Assembly (NCBI GenBank): GCA_030077755.1
Contig: JAQJZZ010000010.1
Coordinates: 620,001-684,000, forward strand
Source of the DNA: Filosporella fistucella
Taxonomy: Eukaryota; Ascomycota; Leotiomycetes; Helotiales
Reading direction: 5' to 3'
Length of the DNA: 64,000 nucleotides
A model generated the notes under the pieces. It did no database searches. It saw only the letters and a program-made list of their open reading frames with translations, and had not been told where the DNA came from. Shown here in pieces: positions 11,029 through 23,314 of the stretch. Both the position numbers and the translations under genes were made by a program. How positions within the stretch are numbered: position 1 is the first letter of the stretch; each line of letters starts with the position of its first letter.

Positions 11029-14000
11029 TCAAACTAAGTCCGTATTGAGCGACAAAAGCTCTGAAAAGTGAATAGACTCAAACTCTCTTACCCCCAAAAT
11101 TCAACCTGACATTTACTTACTCTTTGCGAACGCCTTCGTATATTCACCCCAGCTCATTAAACCTCCACTTCTAGATTCTATCTTCTTTACGTGCGTACTT
11201 CTTTGCTTTTTCAGGGTCCGAAGGTTCACGCTTACTGCTCGAGCTAGCTTATTGTTGCCATGTGTGCGCTGGACAAATGTACCACCTCACAAGCGAAGGA
11301 CAAGTTTGATCCGTCCCCGTCGAATACAACGTCCAGACCTCAGTTGATACAGCATATACTTCCATTTGTAAACATGCACGGCCAATATACTTTAATTTAC
11401 CTGACAGTATCTTGCATGTAAGATCAAGATCCAGCAGTGTAAAATCAGCAGGAACAGGACCTGTGACTCCCTGTTCATGGTTAACTCACAGCTTCCATTT
11501 TGCGGCCTCCTAATAGATCCGGGATCACAACATAAACACCCATTCTCAAAGACTGCAAGCACGGCATTGATTCCTTCAGCACACCTCTCCGGTCAGATTC
11601 TAATGAGTGACCAGGTTAAGATGCACCGCCAGGCATTTGATGCGATCCTCCGTGGCTCCGTGATGTTTCTTTGCATCTTTGGGATTATCTAGTCCTGTAA
11701 CGGCAGCTCTCTCCTGCCCAGGATATTGTTTCACTGATTCAATCACAGATCGCAAAACTCGCCATATCCTTCCTCCTCACGCTTCCTCCCGCACTGGTGC
11801 AAAGAATTGAGGTGGCACTGCGCCACGGCGTGGCAAAAACCGCTCCCAGCTGCCATTGCCGTCGCGTCAACTTTAGAGGCTTCAGTCTGATCTCAAGTTG
11901 GACACAAAAAGCAACAATCTCTACTTCACAGTGCCGCAAAACCTGCTTTGGGAAAAGAGAGGCTTCATTAAACCAAATGAAGGAAGAAGCATGCTTCTCT
12001 CTTCACGGTGGAGTAATCCAAGATCAAGACAGCGGGTCTCCGGAACTGTGTTCAGGGGCTGTAATGGTTGCTCCACATGATGAATGGCTTCGACCAGGCA
12101 ATCTGTACAGGGCTACACGACACGCCTACGAATGCTCCCAGGTGGTCCCAATTATATTCCTCAGACCATGAACAGTACCAAACTTCTTGCAGTCAACTAG
12201 AATTCTAGTCTCTCACAGGCTCCTCAAGTCATCATGTTGTACAGCATTTCTGGATGATATCGACCCGAACACTTGGGTCTCACTGCAAACATATCTCTTA
12301 TTCAACCATCCAGTTGCGCAGAAAGCTGTTTGTGACCAAAGCCATCAATGCTACAGCAGCTCTCCAAACGGTCATGCCAACGTGTGCCGCCGATAAATGG
12401 AACAGCAGCCCAATGTTGCATCAACCACCCAGATGTGACAGGGCGGGTATCTGGATCTTCGATTGTTCCCTTAATCCCAGCTCCAGATCATCCTCTCTGA
12501 GTCCCGACCGACCACAACTCCAGGCACAGGAGTGGAGGCAAGAGAGGTAAGATGAGCGTTGTTAGCTATCAGCCGACTCTCAAAATGATCCAAACAAAAC
12601 CTCCTCACTTCCCAAGGTGGAAAGATACTTTGCTGAGCCTGCATCTCGGACCGCCAGATCTACCTCAAATTCTATCCTGCATTTGACCAGGTCTGGTTGG
12701 AAAGTGAAAGCTCGCAACCTCGATGCAGGCTGGAAGCTTTCATCGATCGATATCCACTAACCCGAGTGGCCGAGCAACGGGTGATCAATTTGCTCACCAT
12801 CCATGTTCTTGTTCTTGCCCTCCGCGCCATCCACGAGTAACGTCGACAAAGTTTTTGGGGGAAGGTTTGGGCAGCATTTGTGGCTTCATATTGGCATATT
12901 GTCCTCCCGAGCTCCGGGTCTCGTCTCCATCCAAACATCTGGGCGCGCATAGCACCATCGCGGCAAGATACATGTTGAAGGCTCTAGAGTTCACAGAAGT
13001 GGCTTCTTTCAAGATTTCCCATTTCCAACCTTATACTTGGTAGGAGATTGAGTCCCAAAAAATGCAGCTTCAATTTGACATCTGCATGTCTCGGGTTCAG
13101 ACACCCAAGCGAACACAATGTTATTGTTCCCCACTTCCACAGGAGGATTGCTGCTTGTTTTGCTCTCCTCCTCTGGGAAGAAGCCTGTTTAACAGTGTAA
13201 CATTGCACTCGAAAATTATCCTCTCCAAAATATGCACACGTGCGGCAAAGGGGAGCAATGGGCGCTATCGTTTGTTCTCGGACTTTCAATCTCGGAGGCC
13301 TCTCCGTTGAAACCTATATCACTTTACACGCTCCTATCTAGTGTAACAGAACCCGTGGAAATTTCATGGTTTCAAATATGCTCAGGCATGAAAGCTGAGG
13401 TTGAGTATCACAACCAAATAACTATCGGAAAAGTATCAATACTTTAACCCTGCACATATCTCGGAAGGATCGTCATACATGACAGGCTTACTTCCTCCAC
13501 CGTCACACAAGCGATCTGGGGTGGATGCTCTTCAAGATGGAGATGGACCTTTCAGGGGGTTGTGGAGCATTCTTGGGCTGGGTTGGTGACCTGGGCTTTC
13601 TGTTACCTGTTCATCGGCTGAAGATCTATGCCTTCCTGCATTATTCCTGACCATTCAATGCCCGTCAGGACATCTGATATGAAACCAACAGATCTTACTT
13701 CTCACGGAGAGAGAGAAGAACAAGTGGGACCATTACCAGTCCAAATCAATCCAGAAAGTGGAAAATATTGGTAAAACTACGCTGCTCGAATGAACGCTGA
13801 CCGATGTGAACAAGCGTGCGGACTGTGCTTAGAGTTGGAATGCCATGCCGGCAAAACAGAAAGACGATGATGTTCCAGATGTTTCCTCTTGAACCATGAC
13901 GACTCCGGATCTTGACGTTTTGCAAAGTTTCAAGGGCGTTATCTGTCATATCAGACAGGACAGACAAGTCGTGTTTGTTTCCCCGCTACAGAATTTTAAA

Positions 14001-14875
14001 ATAGTTCGTGGGTCTTGGTTGCAAGGAAAAGGCGTTCAACTGACTCTGGCGTGCGGACTGCCAGCCACGCGAGAATCATGGATGAGCCTTGCAGCCAGTC
14101 AAAACGGTTTTTAAACGACAAAAGGTATGTACGAAGTATGCTGGTGGTGTCTGTGTCTTGTGTCTGGATGTTCCAGTTCGTTCAGGTGGCGGGCGGCTGG
14201 TCGGGGTGTGTAGCTGTCAACTTTCAAGGTGTGCCCAAGTCAACTTAGTTCAAGTGTGTGTGATGTCAAAGTATCAAATTGTCCAAGCTCCCGTGTGTGT
14301 CTGTGTGTGTATGTACCATCGTATGTATGCTCTCTAAGTGCTCTTTCTTTTCTGCCACCCGTCAATCCAGCCACCCACCCCAGAACCCCGTCACACAAAA
14401 ACCACAGATCCCCCAAAAACCAAAAATCGTACGATATTCAAACGCTTGTCATCATATCGCTCCCCTCGGGTCTTTTTTTTCGCAAACCCAGCACAACAGA
14501 GCAGGCAACGGATATACTTCTTCATTGAGCATGTTTCTCTGAGCCGCCCCTGCCTGCCTGTATAGAGTACTGTACCCATTACCATTTCGAGGGCCACATC
14601 ATCTATTTTCAGGCCCCGCGATGTGCTGGATCGCCGATGCTAATTAAATGCATTTGGGTGAGCTGCGAGATCTATCTGGATTGGTACTCTACCCCTTGGC
14701 TTGAGATAAAACGTGCCGAGGCTGGCAGGGAGAGAATGTTTCGACTCTCAGATAATGGGGGTACAGTACTGTACAGTTCATCACAAAGCCGTTATGAGTA
14801 CTATCAACACGAAGTAATTTCAGGAAATACCTCCAGGAATTTAGTTTAGTCTGGAGACGGGAGACGTCGAATTAG
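11029..14875. other. Gene-poor stretch, nothing recognisable
   Basis: Several frames of 70-124 codons exist on both strands (for example 11797-12171 plus, 12672-12950 minus) but they overlap each other, have no recognisable domains and no convincing splice partners. I see no RNA gene. Short GT-rich tracts occur near 14295-14315. Confidence 0.5.
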
Positions 14876-15100
14876 CATTTGCCTCCATCTTCCAAACCTA
14901 GACCAGGCCCAGGTTCTAAACCACACACGCATAAATCCAGATCTCAAGAGGAACTTCGGAATAATCTCATCTCACATCTCCCAATCCATCGATCCATACA
15001 ATCAATGTACTCGTCTCATACAGATGGTACATCCAAGCCGTCTGCTAGTTCTCAGCTCCCCAACCTAAAAGTCACAAACTCTACAGAAGATATCCAATAA
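14876..15100 (+). CDS. Possible terminal coding exon
   Basis: A frame opening directly behind a plausible acceptor (AATTAG) runs 74 codons to TAA. It has disordered, Ser/Pro/His-rich protein-like composition (KPRPGPGSKPHTHKSRSQEE near its start, NLKVTNSTEDIQ at its end). It has no ATG at its head, and I could not find an upstream partner exon. It may be the 3' exon of an unrecognised gene or chance. Confidence 0.25.
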   Translation, partial: HLPPSSKPRPGPGSKPHTHKSRSQEELRNNLISHLPIHRSIQSMYSSHTDGTSKPSASSQLPNLKVTNSTEDIQ

Positions 15101-17606
15101 AACCCCCTAATCGGAATCCGTTTCACCCTTCCGGGCCAATAATGCTAGAAGAGGGAACGGCCGCCGGTCCACGAGGGGAGAGGAGGGCTCGGACACAGAT
15201 CAGCGTGGCCGGAATCGCTGGTACAGATGACGACCCACGATGGCGCTCGATAGAGTTTCCGTTCCGCGAGCCGCTGGGGGAACTAGGGAATCTAGTCTCT
15301 ACGGAGTAGCTGTTCTTGCCTTGTTGAAGAGTAGGTGTGGAGAAGTAAGTTAAGTAGAAAAGCGTTCAAAAGAGTAAGGCTGCGTATCTCAAGTAGATCT
15401 CTGGGGTCCTTTGGGAAAAGATCAGTGAGTTCTTTGCGTGAACACGATAATAGAGTTAGTGTTCGGTAGTACAGTACAGTACCACTTTTGCGCCTAGATA
15501 GCGCGATGCAAATAGAAGAAAAAGCAAGAACTATCAGATCAGATAAGATTCCTGGTTTCCCCGTTAGGAATCTCACACTGTCCTCTTGAAGCTGAAAAGA
15601 GCGCAAAGTCGTACGATCTTCCTTCTCCACTGCTGGGTTGGGCGCTGACACTAACTACGATTTGAGAATTTTTATATCCTCGGCATATTTGCGATCCGTA
15701 CGCATGTCTTATGCTTGATGTCAGTGCACTTTTCACTTTCACAAATCTCCAGTTGCCTCTGCGCTATCGATACAACACCACGAGTCAACTCCCTCCTCAA
15801 TTTTAAATCTCTGACTCGAAGAAAAGAAGTCTCACATCACCATCACCCAAACCTATCCTATTACCTCTCTTCTCCTTTTGGAGTACTTCCTAAATCAACA
15901 TCATATTCGGCCGACTCTCCGGACAGGACAACCCATCCCAACAAACGGAAATAAATACACCAAGAATCCGCATCGCTCGATCGTATGCGTTGTCCTTCCC
16001 TGATCCCTACACTGTCACCTTCTTCCGTCCTGTACAGGACAGGGAAGACAGCGGGGTGTGATATGTGAACAGGGGCATGTTGTGAAATGTGAATTAAATA
16101 ACCTGCGTACAGTGAGACCCCTTTTCGTTCCTAGAGATTCTCATCACAGATGCGATATCCGAACCTCTCTACCGGTATGAGATACCATTTGTGCGCGGGC
16201 GTCGAGTGCTGTATCCGCTGCGGTAAGAACGGAGAATGGTCTTTTAGTAGTAGTACTCCGTAGTATATCAAGGGTTGAAGTTTAGAAATCACCCCACGTT
16301 CGGAGAGATGGTTTCGTGGGTTGTGCTTCCATGGAATGGATGGGGAGAGCGTATTGGGTAGACTACGAGGTAGGATGCGGATTTGGGATTGGATACTTTT
16401 GCTTGAAAAATATTCCGCTTGTATTCCTTCTCATCTCGGATTGGAGATTTCTACCCCAAGGAAATAGAGAGCTTACCATTCGACGCAATACGATGGCTCT
16501 CTACGCCTCCATCTCACATACGGAGTATTCCCCTTCCCCCAGACTACTCGTACCCTAAGTCAACACCCCTCTGCTGTCCGCAACACCTCCCGAGAGCCGG
16601 ATGCTGGGTTACCTTGTCCTTGTCACAGCAATCGACGATGTTTGTTGCGACACTGCGATGTTTCTGATGAAATGAACCGCTGTCAGAGAGGTATGGCAGG
16701 GATGCGAGGGGTTGAACTGCCGTTGTTTGATGTTTGGTGAGGTTAGGTGATACTCTTCTGGGGTGTGATGGGGATTTTAGTTGAAATTTGATGATTGTGT
16801 ATAGAGGGAGTTAGGTGAAGTTTAAGTGCGTGATCAAAGGTTGTGTAGTAAGTGTTCAAGGTTGATGTCGTTGTCTGTATTTACGGGTAGAGCAATATTT
16901 ACTTTCTGTTGACTTTTCTTTTGAGTCTGGCAACTCTTCAGAAGGCTTCACATGAACTACACTAACAAGTCCATTACCCCAAGCCATTTTATTTCTAGGG
17001 ACCGCAGAAGAAGATGGCCATGCGCTAGAAATCTATAACAACGAGCTTGCATTTACACTTACATTCCGTTCACTATCCATCGTTTACACTTTATACTTGT
17101 CACCCACCTAAAGACATAGCTCTATGTCCCTTCCTTGAATCCTCTTATTCCGAAATCTCCTTCTTCCCAATCCCCAACAATGCAAATACTCTTTTCACCC
17201 TTCCCAATTCCAATTCCAAATAATATCCTTTCATCCCTATACCCATCCAACTGCCTCCAACACTACATCAACTAGCCCACATATCCCGACACTTCTATAT
17301 TACACTCTATAAATTCAACAAGGTAATCTGGATAATCTCAATAACCACCTCCTTGGGAAGAAGATCTGATCTCATCTCACTCACCCATGTCTAAGCCCCA
17401 CAGTGGGGTCCCCTGACCTGCCCTTGTCTCTCTTTTTCAAAGGAGAAAGAGGCGTAGTGGGGCTAAGTTGATGTGGAGACTGATGGTTTGGGAAGTTTGG
17501 TGTGGAGGGGAGGAGTTGAGATAGACTCTAGATCTACAGAGGTTGAAGTATATAGAGTTTTGGAGTAGGTAGAGAAATATGGGGTCAGTCTTAATTTTCG
17601 GCCTCA

Positions 17607-17657
17607 ATACGGGATGCTAAGGGATACGGGCTGCTAAGGGATACGGGATGCTAAGGG
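17607..17657. repeat. 17-bp tandem repeat, 3 copies
   Basis: Three consecutive 17-bp units of ATACGGGATGCTAAGGG. The middle copy differs by one base (C for A after GGG). Confidence 0.9.
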
Positions 17658-20075
17658 AGGAAGAGAGAAGATCGTTGTATGCTTATGACTTACCAATGTG
17701 TTGGGCAGGCATGGTGAAAAAGGAGACTAGAACGAACGTTGCGCCGCTCATACCGTATTACCAAGATCTAACTCAGCATTCTACTAGGCCTTCTCAAGCT
17801 TCTGATCTGCGAGTATTGGAAGTAATTTTCGAGTGAGAAGGAGGGGGTTGAAAGAGAGGGCAGGTTCTAAAACTTTACAAGTAGAATTTGAGAGATTTCC
17901 CCAACGCCTTTTATCAAGTGATCAATCTGCCTTCCTTCCACATCCTTTGCGAACCACAAGATGGAGAAGCTACCAATATATTCGTTCTCTGACTCTCCTC
18001 TCCAACACGCCAAGTAATCTCAAACTATTGCAACTATGAGCACCCATCCCTCTTGTCCAACACTTAATCATCAAAAGTGATGAAAAAATAATCTCACTTG
18101 CCACGAGGTTCATTCGTTTATTGTTCCCTCATTAGGAATCTAAGATGTGCGCGTGCTGCTGGAGGGAGAGAATAGATCTTGGAAAAGAAGGCTGGACGTG
18201 CCGTCTCGTGGCTTGGTTGAGCGTGGTTGTGGAGCTTGGTGAACTACGAAGCATTTCTGCTGTCTCTTTCTGTGTGAACATACCCAATGCATCACAGACG
18301 AAACGATATCAATACTTCCCCAACCGGAAAACTCACAACGAGTAGTTTGATATCTTTTTTCAGATTGATCTAAAAAATCAGATAGGTACCCAGTATTCTT
18401 GCGCTTCAGATCAAATACCGAGAGCATCAGAAATGTCAAGGAGTGTGGCTGAGACATGCTACGCTGCCAGCGGTGTCAAAAGTACGATAAATGACATGAG
18501 GTATCGTGATCGTGTTCGTGAGGTGTTTCGATATTTCGAAAGTGCCAGCGTGGCCCCCACGGTACCCCACTCCCTCCTCTGAAGCTGGGTTCGAGCCAGC
18601 ATTATTCTCTCAGCTCTCGCATTTTCGGCTTCGGGCCCAGCTTTCCATGATAAACGGTTTTTTATGTGAGAGTGTGAGAGAGTTTAGGGTTTCCGATCAA
18701 AAGTTTTGGACGCCTTGTGCGTGGTTGGGATAGCTTTTGCAGAAACTTTGAATTGTTACTGGATTCATGTCAGCTACCTTCGCTTCTTTTTCCTGGAGTC
18801 TGGATCAGCCCCTTTTGATTTATCTTTGTCAATTATATGATATTGCCAAAGTTTCCATATTCATCTCCCAATCACTTGGTTCCTCTAATATCACACTCCT
18901 GCCCTTTCACTCACCCCTATATTCCTTTTGCTCTAAGCGAAAGCCTGCTCGTTCTTCCTTCCTTTTTATTGGCTCCCTTGGGAAGAATGTACAGGCAATG
19001 ACGGATCGTCGATCTACTGCACGCCACACCGAGGCAAAGTCTCTTATGAGAAGCTTGTGATTCTTGTTTTTGCTTCTTTAGGGATGTGTATGTTGCTTTT
19101 TCCAAATGTCTGTGGCAGAAGCGTCTCAAGCGAGCACATCCTTATGGGGATAACGAGTCATAAGTGAAAATAAGACAGATCTAGCGACATAAGGGAAGTA
19201 ATAGCAAGTCACCTGTAATACAATAAGAATTGTGGACAGTTGTGTAAGCATATCCAAATATCAATCTCATCAGGGTCAAGTTCCCTTCATTTCAGCCTTC
19301 CAGTCTCCCGCATAACTTCAAGCCCTCAAATTTTCTTTTTCTCCTCCCCTTCATATGCAACTCCAAGCGGAAACTCAAAAGTCGTTCGACTCTGACATCA
19401 TTCACCGTTTCTATCAGATCTTGGCATTCCCGATATAAGCATAATCCGATATCCTATTTCAAGAAAAGCAGAATTTAGCTTTCTCGGGACGAAAATGTGA
19501 TAGAGAAAGTGGCAAACGGGAGGAAAAGCGTTGAAACGTGGATTACACGGCATGTATGGGCAAGAAGAGGCTTTGTGTCGTGCACTAAGAAGGCTCGGGA
19601 TGGCACTCTGCTGTTCAAGGTGTGGTGGTAGAGAATTTCCCGCATGCAAATGGCTTTCCCATGTTTTTCTTGAGTGATTATGTAGCTGTCATTCACGTAA
19701 CTTCTCATTGCGAAGATGGGTGGAGATGTATTCTCTAGTGAGAACTTATGTGCAACATTGGACTTTCCATGTCTATGGTTAAAGCAAGCCTATTTCTTCG
19801 TGCATTCCTGATTTTCTTATTATCAAATCGTGTAACCGCTTCCACAAATCGAGATCCACCACGTTTTCTAGTGAGATTTGTGATACCCGATCCTGAGTCA
19901 CAGGAACATCTTCCCATTTTCTGTAGATGTGTTACTGTGACTAAAGAGATCAAGGGTGAGAAATGGTACAGCAGAGAGGGGAAATTATTCTTTTTTCGCA
20001 TGGTCAATTCGGGAGGTTCAGATGCATGGAACGAGATATTGGGTAGCACGTTCTTAGTGAGATTTGTGCTACCTG

Positions 20076-20125
20076 ATATCCCCGATACTGGGTTAGAGGT
20101 ATATCCCCGATACTGGGTTAGAGGT
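20076..20125. repeat. Perfect 25-bp tandem duplication
   Basis: Two identical adjacent 25-bp units, beginning ATATCCCCGATACTGGG and ending GTTAGAGGT. Just upstream the phrase AGTGAGATTTGTG(A/C)TACC occurs twice, near 19871 and 20056, so the area carries more than one level of duplication. Confidence 0.9.
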
Positions 20126-23100
20126 ATTTTCATTCCTTCTTTTCTACATTTACTGAGGGATACATGTTGCGACGTAGAGCTTCCGATCGTGCTACTATGC
20201 ACAAAGATTGAGATAATCCACGTTGTACTGTGTGATAATTTTCTGCCTTGCAAGGCTTGGAATTGAGTTTGATGAGCAGAAACTCGTCGTAGCTGCCACT
20301 GTTACCAAGCGACGGTAGCACAATCATCGCATACTGAGATCGAGTAAGATTTATACATTTCTGGGCGGGAGAACATTAGTTGATGTGTTGATAGCTATAG
20401 TGGGGTTGCTTGTTCAATCTTGCCACCTACGCTTCCCAACTACTTTTCCTGCAGCTGGGACAATGGGACAGTGACACAAGTCCGATCTGGATCCCGTCTC
20501 ACTATGTTAAGGGAGGCAGATGAGAGGGTTTCGATAGACTAAATGGCAATTCCTACCTTGGTGGTATTGGAGAGTTCGGTCTATTGCCAGGTAGGAGCAA
20601 TTAACATGAGTGAGGTTCGTTCAACCTTATTTTGACGACCTGAATGGTCTCTGGGAGATTGTCTAGACACAGGTTGTTACACAGAGTGCTTTTCTTCCAA
20701 TCGACGAATTTCGGAATTATTGGTCTTTGATTTCTCATTCCAAGCCGGAGATATCTCCTATCGATGACATGCCATGTAGTGTAGATGTTAGTGACTTCCT
20801 AGGGAGCGGGAATTGCCGAGGCCTGGAACGTTATTGTTTCTCGTATATCCTTCTCTGGGCTTTATGAGGATGTTTCTTTCACTGTAAAAATAAATCTGGG
20901 TGTGAATAAACAAGCAAGACCACGCAGTAGTAGATCTTGTTCCTTGCATAGCGTGGGATATTGATATGGTTTCTCTTTGCATTACCAGGAATCATCCTAA
21001 ATTCTAGACGATTGCCTGAGAAAAAAAAATCCAGATTCTATAGTATTGACGCAAGAGCTCGGATTATAGACACTATATAGAACGTTGGTGAGATCACAGA
21101 GCAGAGTGTTTTTGTGTCGGCAACTCTATTAGAGCTCAAACTGAAGACTTTCATCTTTCTCGGGCTATAACTCTCATCAAGTGTCTGCAGAAAAGCCATC
21201 ATAATGTGAAGCCATGTAGTATGAACTATAGTAAAACATACGTAATTCCACCTGTTTTCTCCTTCCCAACGAGTTATTGTTAATAAAATTTCAACTTCTT
21301 GATATTCGCTCTAACGACTCGCAAGCTACCTTCATAGCTCCACATTTCAAGCCAACATGTCAGTGGCTCTCGGTCAGCGGCAAGTTCCTATTACGGAGTC
21401 TTTGAAGGGGTTCCACCCGAAATCTCGGTCATTCGGGATGAAGACCTGGAAATTCATAGTTCCCTTGGATCAAACATACTTACCTCCTTTGTCCCTTACC
21501 TCCGACCACATTTTTCTGATCTTGAATCCTTCCGCCACTATCAAACACGCTATATCCGCTGCTGAAGATTAAGTTGTCTTGCCATGTTTGCTTTTTTTCG
21601 AAGCTGACGATAGTGGGGTTAAGCGCGATCGACGATCTCCTGAGACATTTATCTCAAGTGTCTCACCCAATTCCATGCTAGGAATAGGGATGTAGACAGA
21701 ATACCTGTATTTCTTCTCCGTAAGATTCATGGCGGGATAAGCGCGAACGCTTGGCCATTCATCTCCCTAGCTTAGAGACATCGTGTCATCTAGGTCAGAT
21801 ATCTACCAAAAAGAGGAAAGGTGTCATCGCCATTGTGGATGAACATGTTGGATTCACCTGCGATGCAGCCATCTTGCACACTTGTTTTTGTGGACGATGG
21901 ACTCAACGCAAGCGCTCCAATAAGTACAGGGAGGTAGTAGTAGATAAGAGCATTCAAGTTTCTGCTAGACTCCCGGGTAAGTGGAACAGGGTGGTACTGG
22001 TAGGCATGGGAAGACGGGATGATCGCGATGCTAAGCATGTCTTCATCTACTTTCGTTCCGCGAGACTAGTGTCAGTTGTTCTTTTGGTACCAGAGAAAGA
22101 AAGGACCCTGATTCAGCTGGTGGGAGCTAATTTGAATATGATCCCATTCTCGATCTCGATCTTCCCGTCGCGGCAATGCCTTTAACTCCTTCCGGGTTGA
22201 AGATACAAAGCGACCCGCAGATGAGGGGGGTGAAACATATTTAGACCCTTCTCAGCCGTGATCCAAATTTCAGAAACGTGCTTGGATCTAGCTGACTCTT
22301 ACGCACAATCTGTCCCGCCGGCACGAGTTGAATGGGCGGCGGCCCGAGATCAACTTGCAGCCACCGAGGCTTCCAGAATAATTTCTTCGAGGAGGAGATT
22401 AGTTGTCGGGACGGGTGACAACAACGCGATGAGCCGAAGCATCTGAATCACTGTCGGGATGAGGTGCGTTTGGGTGGGGGTGTCTCTTCAAATTTCCTTG
22501 TTGATGAGGGCGCTGAGATTGAGGCATTTTGTTGCAGAGATTAAGTCTGTGTATCTATTGAAGTTTAATAATTCATTGTATGACATTCGCCAGGGAAGTT
22601 AGCTCTATTCAAGAATACACAGTATTCACACCGATGGCATTCGCCGAGATCTGGTGTGAGATAGACGAGAAGCTTGATACGCTAGAAGAAAATGGAATGG
22701 ATTGTATTAGGGCACTAAGTATATGCCAAGGTAAGAGAGGAAGCTTATGAGTAGGAGGTTTCACCGACTACCTAGGTAACGAGATGATTCGACATCTGGG
22801 TTGATCTTTAGAACCCCCCTCTGACACATACTTTCTTTCTACCTTGAAAAACAGGCATAAACGGCAGGCAAACTTTTGTGTCGTGTGGCGTAATGGAATC
22901 CATATTCCCAAAATCAATGAGCCTTCTCGCTTGAGGCGGTTTTAAAAAGGGGGTACAGTCACGTGTCTGTATCATACCTCCAATCCTTTGGCCACCTCCT
23001 CCCAAGAGCTGGGAAATAGAATAGAGAAGAAGTATATCTCTCAGATAGTGATGTATATTTAGAGTAATGGATTTGCAAATCAAAATAAAACCTGCCCAAT

Positions 23101-23314
23101 TTAAATATCCAAAAGCAGCCCAAACGTAGCGCGAACACTTATCTCAATCTCTCTTCTCAGGGCATTCTTCTCAGGGCATTCTTCTCAATCTTTACACCTG
23201 TTTTGCGACCGCCATCACCCAGTAATACATTACTATTAGCAAGCTCCAACAGCTGTATGACAACGTTTGCTCTCATCGCCGCGCTGTGAGCCCCTTCTGG
23301 GATAAATGCATTTG

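Larger units (their letters stand above)
15101..23156. other. Gene-poor stretch with short tandem repeats
   Basis: No gene I can support. The longest frame is 172 codons at 19748-20266 (plus). It begins with a hydrophobic, signal-peptide-like stretch but its antisense is equally open and it contains an internal 25-bp duplication, so I do not call it. A 144-codon frame at 21751-22185 and a 71-codon frame at 21357-21572 (good start context) are likewise unassigned. Short repeats at 17607-17657 and 20076-20125 are listed separately. Confidence 0.5.

Noticed and set aside
18584..18600. T-arm-like hairpin GCTGGGTTCGAGCCAGC suggesting a tRNA
   Set aside because: The loop register is wrong for a TTC arm, and no acceptor stem, D-arm or A-box-like sequence precedes it.
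19735..20253. 172-codon minus-strand frame antisense to the plus-strand frame at 19748
   Set aside because: Neither strand has recognisable content; both open frames probably result from a low-stop composition plus the 25-bp duplication.
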